A DNA stretch of 64,000 bases, taken from JBNLBS01 sp050303415. Lineage in GTDB: Bacteria; Pseudomonadota; Gammaproteobacteria; Methylococcales; Methylomonadaceae. The translations under genes and the position numbers were made by a program. Within the stretch, counting starts at the first letter, position 1. Every line of letters begins with the position of its first letter. Below, piece by piece: positions 24,977 to 34,444 of this stretch. The DNA lies in the NCBI GenBank assembly GCA_050303415.1, contig JBNLBS010000004.1, positions 154,312 to 218,311 on the forward strand, read 5' to 3'. The notes under the pieces are model-generated. The model saw only the letters and a program-made list of their open reading frames with translations. It was not told the origin of the DNA and did not search any database.

Positions 24977-27133
24977 TCAGCTGGTTTCATATTGCAAATA
25001 AGCCCTGACACAGCGAAGAATGCCATAGTTATAGGCGCCATCAAACATATCATACAATGGCTTTAAGGCATTTTTCTGATCATCGGGTAAACTGATAATG
25101 CCGTCTTTAATTAATTTGATTTCCTCATCCGACAAATCAACGACGTCTTTTAACTCAATCGATCCCTGCTCCAGAGCCTGGGATAAATGGTTATAGATAG
25201 TGGTATCTTTAAGATCTCGCTGTCGGGCAATCTGTTCTACCGAATATCCTAAGCGGAATAAAGCGACAGACTCGGCAACTGTGTCAGTCATGCCAATGGG
25301 GCCACTGTTATCTTCATCGATATATTCAGCGATAACCGCCAAAAAGTCTTCGCCGTATAATTCCAGTTTTCGCTCACCGATACCGGATAATTGTCCTAAT
25401 TGTTGGTGATTGCCTGGTTTGGCATCCACCATTTCCATTAACGTGGCATCATGGAAAATTACATAAGGCGGTACATCCTGCTGATCGGCCAACTCTCTTC
25501 GTTTTGCCCGTAAGGCATTCCATAACAAGGTATCCTGTTGTCGCAAAAACTGAATACTGGTTTTACGACTGCTCTTGATTTTTTCTACCTGTAAATCTTT
25601 ACGCAACATCAATTGCTGCTCACCACGTAAAATAGGTCTACAGCTTTCAGTCAATAGAAATGAACCATGCCCTTCAAAATCTATGGACACCAATGCTTTT
25701 GCCACCAATTGACGAAACACCGAGCGCCATTGCTGCTCATCAAGCTCTTTACCGATGCCGAAGGTCGATTGTTTATCATGTCCAAAATTGATCATGCGTT
25801 CATTCGGCTTGCCGCGCAATACATCGATCAGGTAAGTCACGCCAAAGCGCTGCCCGGTTCTAAAAATACATGATAATGCCTTCTGTGCGGCCTGGCTGGC
25901 ATCCCAGGTTTCAACCGGCTCCAGGCAGGTATCACAATTGCCGCATGGCTTAGCCAGCCTGTCACCGAAATACTGTAATAAAGCCTGTCTTCTACAATTA
26001 ACTTCCTCGCACAAAGCTAACATCGCATCCAGTTTATGATATTCCACCCGCTTATGCGCTTCATCAGCGTTAGAGCCCGCCAGCATTTGCCGTAAGGTAA
26101 TCACATCCTGCAGACCATAGGCCATCCAGGCATTTGCCGGTAAACCGTCACGTCCGGCACGACCGGTTTCCTGATAATAAGCTTCAATACTTTTGGGTAA
26201 ATCCAGATGCGCAACAAAACGCACATTAGGTTTATCGATCCCCATACCAAATGCTATGGTAGCAACCACCACCAGGCCTTCTTCCATTAAAAAACGGTGC
26301 TGATGCTGCTGTCGCGTCGTATTATCCATCCCAGCATGGTAAGGCAGGGCCTTAATGCCTTTGCTGTTAAGCCATTCGGCAGTGGCATCCACTTTCTTCC
26401 GTGACAGACAATAGACAATACCGGCATCGCCATGATGTTCGGTTTGAATAAAGTTTAACAACTGCTGTTTGGCATTCTGTTTTTGTACGATACGGTAACG
26501 AATATTGGGACGATCAAAACCGCTTAAAAAAACTTCAGCATGTTCCAATGCCAGCCTTTTAATAATTTCCTGTCGGGTTTTTTCATCGGCTGTAGCAGTT
26601 AAGGCAATTCTTGGTATATCGGGAAAACGCTGGTGCAGCATGGACAATTGCAGGTAATCGGCACGAAAATCATGCCCCCATTGCGACACACAATGCGCTT
26701 CATCAATGGCAAATAATGCAATATTGATCCGCTTAAATAAATCCAGTGTCCTTTGATTGGTTAAACGCTCCGGTGCAATATAAAGCAGATCCAGCTGATT
26801 ATTAACCAGTTCCTGTTCAATGCGATTGACGTCTTCAAAAGATAGGGTCGAATTGAGATAGGCAGCCTTTACCCCCAATTGATGCAAGGCGTTGACCTGA
26901 TCCTGCATTAGCGCTATTAGCGGAGAAATAACAATCCCCACCCCAGGACGAACCAAGGCCGGAATCTGATAACACAAAGATTTTCCGCCCCCCGTGGGCA
27001 TTAAAACCAAGGCATCCTGCCCGGATACTAATTGATCTATTACCTGCTGTTGTTGACCTCTAAAGTGATCATAACCAAAAACAGACTTTAATATTTCAAT
27101 TGGCTGATGAGCCACATACGTACCCTGGTTCAA
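24977..27133 (-). CDS. recQ: ATP-dependent DNA helicase RecQ
   Basis: RecQ is a 3'-5' helicase of recombination and repair. The 718-residue protein has Walker A MPTGGGKSLCYQIPAL, the DEAH box (IDEAHCVSQWGHDFR), motif VI QETGRAGRDGLP, an RQC zinc site (Cys residues around CGNCDTC), an HRDC domain (about residues 510-590) and a C-terminal helix-turn-helix extension (SVEQIARQRDLKDTTIYNHL). That extension makes it about 100 residues longer than E. coli RecQ. It is transcribed divergently from gshA. Confidence 0.96.
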   Translation of the reverse strand: MNQGTYVAHQPIEILKSVFGYDHFRGQQQQVIDQLVSGQDALVLMPTGGGKSLCYQIPALVRPGVGIVISPLIALMQDQVNALHQLGVKAAYLNSTLSFEDVNRIEQELVNNQLDLLYIAPERLTNQRTLDLFKRINIALFAIDEAHCVSQWGHDFRADYLQLSMLHQRFPDIPRIALTATADEKTRQEIIKRLALEHAEVFLSGFDRPNIRYRIVQKQNAKQQLLNFIQTEHHGDAGIVYCLSRKKVDATAEWLNSKGIKALPYHAGMDNTTRQQHQHRFLMEEGLVVVATIAFGMGIDKPNVRFVAHLDLPKSIEAYYQETGRAGRDGLPANAWMAYGLQDVITLRQMLAGSNADEAHKRVEYHKLDAMLALCEEVNCRRQALLQYFGDRLAKPCGNCDTCLEPVETWDASQAAQKALSCIFRTGQRFGVTYLIDVLRGKPNERMINFGHDKQSTFGIGKELDEQQWRSVFRQLVAKALVSIDFEGHGSFLLTESCRPILRGEQQLMLRKDLQVEKIKSSRKTSIQFLRQQDTLLWNALRAKRRELADQQDVPPYVIFHDATLMEMVDAKPGNHQQLGQLSGIGERKLELYGEDFLAVIAEYIDEDNSGPIGMTDTVAESVALFRLGYSVEQIARQRDLKDTTIYNHLSQALEQGSIELKDVVDLSDEEIKLIKDGIISLPDDQKNALKPLYDMFDGAYNYGILRCVRAYLQYETS

Positions 27134-27212
27134 GATAATATTTCTTCAATTTTGTATAACCCTTTATAATGGTCAGATTATATCGTACAAACGGGTAAAC
27201 AACGCCCACTTT

Positions 27213-28799
27213 ATGACAAACTTAAAACATCAGTTTACACCCCGCCTGCAGCTATTATTGGATAATGGACAGCAAAAGCTTTTATGCAACGGCCTAAAAG
27301 GTATTGAAAAAGAAAGCCTTAGAATCAGCAACAAAGGCTTTATTGCCCAAACGCCTCATCCTGAAAGTTTAGGCTCAGCACTTACCCATCCACATATCAC
27401 CACAGATTACTCTGAGGCGTTATTGGAATTTATCACCCCGCCGTTTGCAGATATTAAAGAAACGCTACGCTATATGCATAACATTCACCAGTTTGTTTAC
27501 GATAAACTGGATAATGAAATTCTGCTGGTCGCCAGTATGCCTTGCGGCATTAATGGCGATGAAAGCGTACCGATTGCCGAATACGGCAGCTCCAACATCG
27601 GCCAAATGAAACACGTTTACCGCCGGGGACTTTGGTATCGCTACGGCAGAACCATGCAGGCCATTGCCGGAATTCATTTCAACTATTCAGTTGCGGAAAA
27701 CCTTTGGCCGGTATTGTATCAATTAGAACAACCCGACTGTACGCTTGAACATTTCATCTCTGACAGCTATTTCGGTTTGATCAGAAATTTTCAGCGCATG
27801 GGCTGGATAATTTTATATTTATTTGGCTCCTCCCCCGCCATTTGTAAAAACTTCTTTAAAAGCCGCCCGCATTTAATGGCTAATTTTGAAGAGCTGGATG
27901 CTCATACCCTGTATCACCCTTATGCAACTTCATTACGCATGAGTGATATTGGTTATAAAAGTAAAAACCAGGCCAACCTGGAAATTGATTACAACAGCCT
28001 GGATGGTTACGTGAACAGCCTAAGTAAGGTGATCGAAACACCGTATGCCGACTATGAAAAAATTGGCGTTAAAGTAGACGGTGAATATCGCCAGCTAAAC
28101 AGCAATACCTTGCAGATTGAAAATGAATTTTACAGCACGATTCGTCCCAAACAAGTCGCAGAATCCTGTGAAAAGCCCACATTGGCACTTAAGCGTAGAG
28201 GCATTCGATATGTCGAAGTCCGCTCATTGGATCTAAACCCTAGCCAGCCTATCGGACTTGATGAACATACCTCTCGTTTCTTGGAAGCCTTTTTACTGAC
28301 CTGTTTACTACAGGACAGTCCTAAACAGACTGCACAGGACTTTTACATTAATAACCGCAATCAGCTGGCTGTCGCACACCAAGGTAGAAAGCCAGGCCTT
28401 CAACTGGAAAGATCTGGCGGTAAAATCAGCCTGCAAAACTGGGCCAATGAAATTTTCGCTGCCATGCAACCGGTTTGTATGATTCTGGACCAGGACCATA
28501 ATGATACCCCCTACCAGGCAGCACTCAATCAACTGCAACAATACATCGAACACCCCGATAAAACGCCATCAGCACGCATTCTGCATAATATGAACAATAA
28601 AGAACAGGATTTTGGTTGCTATGCCCTAAACGCATCAAACCAGCATGCTGATTATTTTAAAAATCAAACCTTATCCCCCGAGTTTAATCAGGAATTTGTA
28701 GAGCTGGCTCGCCAATCCCTCCAAAAACAAAAAGAAATTGAAAAAAGTGATATCCTTTCTTTTGATGCTTTCCTGGCTAACTATTTTGCCCAACATTAA
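27213..28799 (+). CDS. gshA: Glutamate--cysteine ligase (E. coli-type)
   Basis: GshA catalyses the first step of glutathione synthesis, forming gamma-glutamylcysteine. The 528-residue protein has the E. coli-class blocks GIEKESLRI, TTDYSEALLEFITP, NYSV after AGIHF, and RGIRYVEVRSLDLNPSQP. It lies five bases upstream of the APS reductase gene cysH, so cysteine supply and glutathione synthesis appear co-expressed. A second, ATP-grasp gene resembling glutathione synthetase lies 3 kb away on the other strand. Confidence 0.95.
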   Translation: MTNLKHQFTPRLQLLLDNGQQKLLCNGLKGIEKESLRISNKGFIAQTPHPESLGSALTHPHITTDYSEALLEFITPPFADIKETLRYMHNIHQFVYDKLDNEILLVASMPCGINGDESVPIAEYGSSNIGQMKHVYRRGLWYRYGRTMQAIAGIHFNYSVAENLWPVLYQLEQPDCTLEHFISDSYFGLIRNFQRMGWIILYLFGSSPAICKNFFKSRPHLMANFEELDAHTLYHPYATSLRMSDIGYKSKNQANLEIDYNSLDGYVNSLSKVIETPYADYEKIGVKVDGEYRQLNSNTLQIENEFYSTIRPKQVAESCEKPTLALKRRGIRYVEVRSLDLNPSQPIGLDEHTSRFLEAFLLTCLLQDSPKQTAQDFYINNRNQLAVAHQGRKPGLQLERSGGKISLQNWANEIFAAMQPVCMILDQDHNDTPYQAALNQLQQYIEHPDKTPSARILHNMNNKEQDFGCYALNASNQHADYFKNQTLSPEFNQEFVELARQSLQKQKEIEKSDILSFDAFLANYFAQH

Positions 28800-28804
28800 T
28801 ACTT

Positions 28805-29533
28805 ATGAACAGCTTTGACATTCAACACTACCAAGCCGAATTAAAAGACAAAAATCCGCGGAAAATACTAAGAACTGCGCTGGAAAATTTTGAAAATATT
28901 GCTATCTCATTTAGCGGTGCGGAAGATGTAGTGTTAATCGACATGGCCTTGGCCATCAGAAAAGACATACAGGTTTTTTCATTGGATACCGGCCGCCTGC
29001 ATCCCGAAACCTACCGCTTTATAGAAAAAGTGCGTGAGCATTACAAAATAGACATTGAATGCCTGGCACCCGAAAGAGACAGCCTGGACGCTTTGGTTAA
29101 AGAAAAGGGTCTGTTCAGCTTTTATCAGGACGGCCATAAAGAATGTTGCGGCATTCGAAAAGTTGAGCCGTTAAGGCGAAAACTGGCGCAAGTTGACGCC
29201 TGGATAACCGGACAGCGTAAAGATCAAAGCCTCGATACCCGACAGGAACTGCCGGAGGTACAACTGGATACGGCATTTTCCACCGAAGACAAACCGCTGG
29301 TTAAATTCAATCCGCTGACCAACTGGAGTTCACAAAAAGTCTGGGATCATATCGAAGCCTATCAGGTGCCGTACAATGAATTGCATGCAAAAGGTTACAC
29401 CAGCATAGGCTGCGAGCCCTGTACCCGCAGCATATTACCCAATCAGCACGAACGTGTCGGGCGCTGGTGGTGGGAAGAAGCCGCACATAAAGAATGCGGG
29501 TTGCATGCCGGAAACATAAAAGATAAAGACTAG
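28805..29533 (+). CDS. cysH: Assimilatory adenylylsulfate (APS) reductase
   Basis: CysH reduces activated sulfate to sulfite. The 242-residue protein has SFSGAEDVV as the PP-loop, the two cysteine pairs CC (Cys114, Cys115) and CEPC (Cys203, Cys206), which bind a 4Fe-4S cluster in APS reductases, and the catalytic ECGLH (Cys231). The cluster cysteines indicate APS rather than PAPS as substrate. It probably forms an operon with gshA. Confidence 0.93.
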   Translation: MNSFDIQHYQAELKDKNPRKILRTALENFENIAISFSGAEDVVLIDMALAIRKDIQVFSLDTGRLHPETYRFIEKVREHYKIDIECLAPERDSLDALVKEKGLFSFYQDGHKECCGIRKVEPLRRKLAQVDAWITGQRKDQSLDTRQELPEVQLDTAFSTEDKPLVKFNPLTNWSSQKVWDHIEAYQVPYNELHAKGYTSIGCEPCTRSILPNQHERVGRWWWEEAAHKECGLHAGNIKDKD

Positions 29534-29848
29534 GCTTTTATTTTTTATATTAGCGATATAATTCTTTTTTTAATGCCCGTGCATTGTGCAATCCACAAAA
29601 AACAACACGTTTAAAAAATCAAAAAAGTGAAGAGTTACACAGCGCTTATTAATGATTCATCTAACGCTTGTCAAATATGATTATGTTCATTTAAAAATGA
29701 TACACAATTCAACCCCCTAAATCTTTACCTTAAGATAAAATTTGTTCTGAAATCATCGAGATATTAAATTTTCTTTTTGGATTCGACTATTATAAATATT
29801 GATTAACTTAGAGATTTAATCATTTATAAATTTTTGAGGATATATAAA
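29534..29848. other. AT-rich intergenic region upstream of the cyclic-nucleotide-binding gene
   Basis: About 315 very AT-rich bases with no supported ORF. It contains the promoter of the next gene and a TTTATAAAT motif repeated near 29788 and 29823; no terminator is clear after cysH. Confidence 0.4.
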
Positions 29849-30301
29849 ATGGCTGCCATTAAAGAACTTCTTGGTGATCTCTCATTTATTAAAAACGTTC
29901 CATTTAAGATAATAACATTTAATGCTTTAGAAGAAATCGTTAAAGAAAATGATGATGATAGAGATGTTTTTTTAATTTTGTCCGGTCAAGTTCAAGTTTG
30001 CACAGAAATATCTGATAAAAAAGAGAAAATTCCATCCGGCTTAGCCCGTTTAGGAGAAGGAGAAATGTTTGGTGAACTGTCTTTATTTGATGGCGAACCC
30101 CGCAGTGCTCAAATTATTGCCATTACGGAATGTGAGATAGTAAGGATAGACGGTTTGGCATTATTAAATTTCATGGACAATAACCCCGACAAAGGTTATT
30201 TCATTTTACGGGAAATTTTTGAAAATTTAGTTTCCCACATGCGACAAAATAATATTCGATGCAAAACCGTTTTACAGCTATATATGTTGGAGAATAGTTA
30301 A
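29849..30301 (+). CDS. Cyclic-nucleotide-binding domain protein (Crp/Fnr sensor domain only)
   Basis: The start is taken at ATG 29849, with TGAGGA eight bases upstream; an in-frame TTG at 29834 is less likely because it overlaps that RBS. The 150-residue protein is a single cNMP-binding beta-barrel: DRDVFLILSGQVQV, GEGEMFGELSLFDGEPRSAQIIA and the phosphate-binding GELSLFDGEPRSA cassette. There is no helix-turn-helix domain, so it cannot act as a classical Crp regulator. It may be a stand-alone effector or an anchor. The gene is more AT-rich than its neighbours. Confidence 0.75.
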   Translation: MAAIKELLGDLSFIKNVPFKIITFNALEEIVKENDDDRDVFLILSGQVQVCTEISDKKEKIPSGLARLGEGEMFGELSLFDGEPRSAQIIAITECEIVRIDGLALLNFMDNNPDKGYFILREIFENLVSHMRQNNIRCKTVLQLYMLENS

Positions 30302-30396
30302 TTATTTACAAGGGCATTTTTAAGACGCCTCTTGAATGGCTCGGAACTGAGGATGTTTAATTCAGCATCCGAACTACACAGAGTTCACACTGACAA

Positions 30397-32397
30397 TTAA
30401 TGAATAGTTTTCAGCAAATAATCCAAAATCGGATGTTCGGGTTTTTCCTGTTTTAAGGCCGCCGGCAAATAAACGGGGGCTTTTATTAGTTTTTTATCGC
30501 TCATTTCGTTGATAATCTTAAGAAACTTGAACGAAGTCTTACCGATAAACATATTTTCGATACTGCCACTCGCCATATAATAATTCAACGCTTCCCTTAA
30601 ACCGGACAGATATAGATAGTCTTTGGTAAAACCACCGCCTCGATAGACCCTGGCCGCCGTATTAAACGCAGACTCATGCCGCATGCCGTATTCTTCAGTA
30701 AGCGATTTAAATGTGTGACTAAAATCGTACCCCTCTACCAGCATATCGACAGCGAGTACCCGATACGCAAGTATTTTTAATCGTTGAAGAGTCATATTAC
30801 CCGATAAATATTCACTGAGAATAGCCAGCCCTTCTTGTGAATGGGTGTTGCCGGGCAGTCCCAGTTTAAATATTTTTAACGGCTGCACCAATGAATTCAT
30901 CGTGGTCACCATATGCACGCCAAGCTCATGGTGAACCAAGGCCTGCAGATCAACTTCACTGAATCTAGCGCTGCGGTTGATAATAATTGATTTTTTGACA
31001 TTGTTAACCATTGCTCTGGCAACAATTCTGCTGCTTATTTCGACTTTACAGTCTATGCCGTATTCATTAAGTGCAACATGGAATGCCTTCATCGCGTCAT
31101 CGGCATCATGTTTAAGCTGATCTTTTTCCTCCTCCAGCGCCGGTGCATAAAGAAAGAAGCGAGCGTTATCCAGGTCCTTATCTTTTGGCTCACCATAATA
31201 TCGCAATGAATTATAAAGAAAATGTTCGGTACCGATAGAGCTCATCAGGTCGATTTCATGTGCAAAACCATCTATTGTAGATCGGTAAAGCTGCCTGATA
31301 CTGATGTCCTCTATGGTATCGACCGGAATATTGTAGAGCTTTTCTCTAAATGCAAAGGGATCGATTTTTAACTGGCGGTACTTGAACTGTGGCTGGTAAT
31401 TGAAGTGACGCGAGAAAAAACGCTTTTTTTCCTGTACCAGGTTAACCGGGTTAACATGCAACAATGTATCGACCCCTTTGGCGAGTCGATAAAGCATTGA
31501 GTCCACACGCCGAATTGCGGCATCGGAATCCTCCGCCAACAACTGTGTCGGTCTGACACTGGTTTTTTTACTGAAACGACGGGAAAAATACGCGGCATTT
31601 CTGCTCAGCGCTCGTTTCAAATTTTCCTTGAACTCATCCAGTATTAAAGGGTATGGCTGTCCACTGCTTTCCTCCATAAAAACCTTTTTTAATTCCAGGG
31701 CGACACACAGCGTGTTGTTAAAATGCTGTCGAATATAGGCAGCCTGATAGCCCTTACCCTGAAACACTTCATCCAATGCAGCACGGTTTTCGATATTGGA
31801 ATATTCATGTTGCTGCAATTGCTTGAGCAAATGCTTCAGTACCGGCTGCCAACGCTGTGTATCCACAGAGTATGTACCAATATTAAACAAGGGTGTATCC
31901 GAAGCTATTCGCAAATAGTTATAGGAATGCAAGTCATAAACAACACAGGCGTTAAATAATTGTTCCAACTTGCTGATCAATACCCGTAACACTTGGTAAT
32001 AGCTGGCATGCAATTTTTTATGTGCGCTGACTTCCCGCTCTGATAACGCTTCACGCCAGATGGTTTTACCCCAGGCCTGTTCATAGATACAGTCTTCCGG
32101 CGACCGGTTAAGGTCGTACATATAACGTGAATCAAGTGCGCGCAGAGTAATGGGAAAAGCCTGAATCATATCCCCGGTAAAAGGATCTTCCTCATAACGC
32201 CTTTCATTGTCATCCAGCAGACATTTACTCAGTAACGAACCGGCCAGATTATGGCCGTCATGTATTGCGGTATGCACAACAGGAACATATTTGTCGATCT
32301 TGATGACAAACGCGCCACTGTCAATTGTGGCAGTAAAAGTTTGTTTTGCCTGAATGCGTTTAATTATTTCCTGTTCAGGTAAGATCAGCATCTTCAA
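30397..32397 (-). CDS. Fusion of N-formylglutamate amidohydrolase-like and DUF1704 (QEGLA) domains
   Basis: The 666-residue protein has two modules. Residues about 20-270 resemble N-formylglutamate amidohydrolases (HDGH at 46-49, ALDSRYMYDLNR, YDLHSYN). Residues about 300-650 are DUF1704 (TIGR02421), with the metal motif HHELGVH (His490, Glu491, His495) and the QEGLA motif at 521-525. DUF1704 is the family of the eukaryotic MATCAP tubulin carboxypeptidases, which use HExxxH. It overlaps the upstream ATP-grasp gene by 23 bases. A pathway that adds and removes an amino acid or peptide tag is a reasonable inference; the substrate is unknown. Confidence 0.8.
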   Translation of the reverse strand: MKMLILPEQEIIKRIQAKQTFTATIDSGAFVIKIDKYVPVVHTAIHDGHNLAGSLLSKCLLDDNERRYEEDPFTGDMIQAFPITLRALDSRYMYDLNRSPEDCIYEQAWGKTIWREALSEREVSAHKKLHASYYQVLRVLISKLEQLFNACVVYDLHSYNYLRIASDTPLFNIGTYSVDTQRWQPVLKHLLKQLQQHEYSNIENRAALDEVFQGKGYQAAYIRQHFNNTLCVALELKKVFMEESSGQPYPLILDEFKENLKRALSRNAAYFSRRFSKKTSVRPTQLLAEDSDAAIRRVDSMLYRLAKGVDTLLHVNPVNLVQEKKRFFSRHFNYQPQFKYRQLKIDPFAFREKLYNIPVDTIEDISIRQLYRSTIDGFAHEIDLMSSIGTEHFLYNSLRYYGEPKDKDLDNARFFLYAPALEEEKDQLKHDADDAMKAFHVALNEYGIDCKVEISSRIVARAMVNNVKKSIIINRSARFSEVDLQALVHHELGVHMVTTMNSLVQPLKIFKLGLPGNTHSQEGLAILSEYLSGNMTLQRLKILAYRVLAVDMLVEGYDFSHTFKSLTEEYGMRHESAFNTAARVYRGGGFTKDYLYLSGLREALNYYMASGSIENMFIGKTSFKFLKIINEMSDKKLIKAPVYLPAALKQEKPEHPILDYLLKTIH

Positions 32398-33403
32398 TAA
32401 CCTTTTTGAAGCTGTCTTTTCTGTTCATCAATGTTTCTTTGGTATGAACAACATTTTCAATAAAGTCTATTACTTTTGACTGGATTCTCACGCGATTCAA
32501 CTTGTTAATTCGGGTGATCCCCCCCGGAGACAGGACATTAACTTCAATCAATTTTTCATTAATAACATCCAGACCGGTAAAATAAAGACCGTCTCGAACC
32601 AGTTTTGGCCCCACTGCCTTACATAGTTTTTTCTCGGCAGGCGACAACACATGCTTGGCTACGGTGCCACCTGCATGCACATTAGAGCGCAAATCATCCT
32701 GATGCGGAATTCTGCGCATTGCGCCTACCGGCTCACCATTTAACATCAAAATACGCACATCACCCTTCTCGGCTCCGGTCACATACTCCTGCAGGATGAC
32801 ATGATTCTGTTCTTCACCGATATAAAAGTCCAGTAATGAGTTAAAGTTTTGCTTCGCTTTGGTTTCTAAAACTATAACCCCGCGCCCACCATAGCCTTCC
32901 AATGGCTTCATGATCATTCTTTCATGCGGCCATTCATTCAATACCCGACTTAAATATTCCTTGTTTTTAGACACAAAGGTTGTCGGCAAAAACTGCTGCG
33001 CTTCCCCCTGAAAAGACGCGGTATACAGTTTATTGTTGGCAATACGCAAACCATCAATATCATTAACGATAAAAACGTCATTACGAACCGAATCCAAAAA
33101 ATTAAGTGCCAACGTATCCAACGGCGGATTAGCGCGCATAAAGATCACATCAAAGCCGCCCAATGGCAACATGTGCTTTTTAAATTCTATTTTGCGGTAA
33201 AAATTGGGGATATTGCTGCTAACCTTTCCTTTACGGATGATACGGCAAAAAGCGCTGGTCACACTTTCGCGCACAGTCAGGTTATTAGGTGTGGTAAGTG
33301 CCACCATATACCCGCGAGAAACACATTCATGAATTAATCGAAGAGTAGAATCTGACTCCGCATCGACTCTCTCCCAGGGATACATAATAAAACAGACTTT
33401 CAT
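32375..33403 (-). CDS. Glutathione synthetase-like ATP-grasp ligase
   Basis: The 342-residue protein has GshB-type features: a Rossmann-like N-terminus (KVCFIMYPWERV), VNDIDGLRIANNKLYT, the ATP-grasp loop MKPLEGYGGRGV, RILMLNGEPVGAMRRIP and the metal motif EVNVLSPGGITRINKL. It could be the organism's glutathione synthetase, or a ligase dedicated to the DUF1704 system with which it overlaps by 23 bases. This ATP-grasp/DUF1704 pairing recurs in proteobacteria. It is not adjacent to gshA, so I leave the symbol empty. Confidence 0.8.
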   Translation of the reverse strand: MKVCFIMYPWERVDAESDSTLRLIHECVSRGYMVALTTPNNLTVRESVTSAFCRIIRKGKVSSNIPNFYRKIEFKKHMLPLGGFDVIFMRANPPLDTLALNFLDSVRNDVFIVNDIDGLRIANNKLYTASFQGEAQQFLPTTFVSKNKEYLSRVLNEWPHERMIMKPLEGYGGRGVIVLETKAKQNFNSLLDFYIGEEQNHVILQEYVTGAEKGDVRILMLNGEPVGAMRRIPHQDDLRSNVHAGGTVAKHVLSPAEKKLCKAVGPKLVRDGLYFTGLDVINEKLIEVNVLSPGGITRINKLNRVRIQSKVIDFIENVVHTKETLMNRKDSFKKVIEDADLT

Positions 33404-33661
33404 GGCGTTCTCATTTTGTTAATTTAAACTGCTGCATGTCCTGCAGCTAAGGGGAGCCGAATTATACTGTTAATTCTTATAGTGTCAACTTCTAATATAA
33501 AGAGTTTAATCAAAGTCCCTTTTGACTTTTAGGTATTAATTTTAAACTCGATTTTTAGCATATATGCACTATACCAATAAATCAAAAAAATCATGCCATT
33601 TAAATGCGTTAACACTTTTGTCCGGATCTTTAGTAAACAGGCACAATTAAATATCAAACCA

Positions 33662-34444
33662 CTAGATCGGACTACTAACATTATCAGATGTCGCAAAACC
33701 AGGCACCGGTTTTGCCTGATACTTACGATAGTCAATCGATATCTTCAGTCCTGCAAAGCGGCCGGACATTTTGATTAATGACTGGCTGACTTTATCAAAA
33801 GTCAGTTTTACAATGGATATGGCTCTTTCCTCATAACCTTGTTCTATAACCGAGGTGTCCAATAAGAAGCGATATTGATAAACCTCTTTATCCAGCTTCT
33901 CCTCAATCGACTCAGGCTTACCCAGCTGGGTTAAAATGGCTGCCTTTTGCGGCAACGGTAAATCAATTTTCAGCAAATTGTCGGTATTTGCCCGTAATTG
34001 CCGTTTGTCTTGATTAATATCCGCACCGGCTAAAGAGCGTAAGGATAGCTCCAAAAACTCGGCCGGGGCTATCTGTAAAAACAGGGGGGAAAAACGCCAT
34101 GCAATTAAACGATCATCCTGATTAAAATTTAAATCAAAAAAGAATCTTACTGCCGGTGTAACAGGATGAAGCTGTTCATCGACCTTATTAAATTTGTATC
34201 GCCATTGTTTACCTACCGGCAATGATGTAGATATGCTGGGTTGTAGTTTGGATAATAGAACAAAATCCTGACTATATAGGATGGGGGATTTGAATTTTAC
34301 CGTAAAGTCATCAGCCACATTAATGGCAAAATAACGGTCAAACTCATCCAGCTGCTGATAGGTTTGATAGGCCCGCCACCAATAAAAGCATCCGCTTAGT
34401 GATGCCATAAGCAACAGCAAAAACAATCGCTTAATGAGTCGCAT
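33662..34444 (-). CDS. Hypothetical lipoprotein
   Basis: The 260-residue product has a lipobox LSGC with Cys19. It is followed by a mostly soluble domain without recognisable motifs (FFFDLNFNQDDRLIAWRFSP, ILTQLGKPESIEEKLDKE). Its start overlaps the hslO stop by 14 bases, so it is translated with hslO. It is likely an outer- or inner-membrane-anchored periplasmic protein of unknown role. Confidence 0.7.
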   Translation of the reverse strand: MRLIKRLFLLLLMASLSGCFYWWRAYQTYQQLDEFDRYFAINVADDFTVKFKSPILYSQDFVLLSKLQPSISTSLPVGKQWRYKFNKVDEQLHPVTPAVRFFFDLNFNQDDRLIAWRFSPLFLQIAPAEFLELSLRSLAGADINQDKRQLRANTDNLLKIDLPLPQKAAILTQLGKPESIEEKLDKEVYQYRFLLDTSVIEQGYEERAISIVKLTFDKVSQSLIKMSGRFAGLKISIDYRKYQAKPVPGFATSDNVSSPI

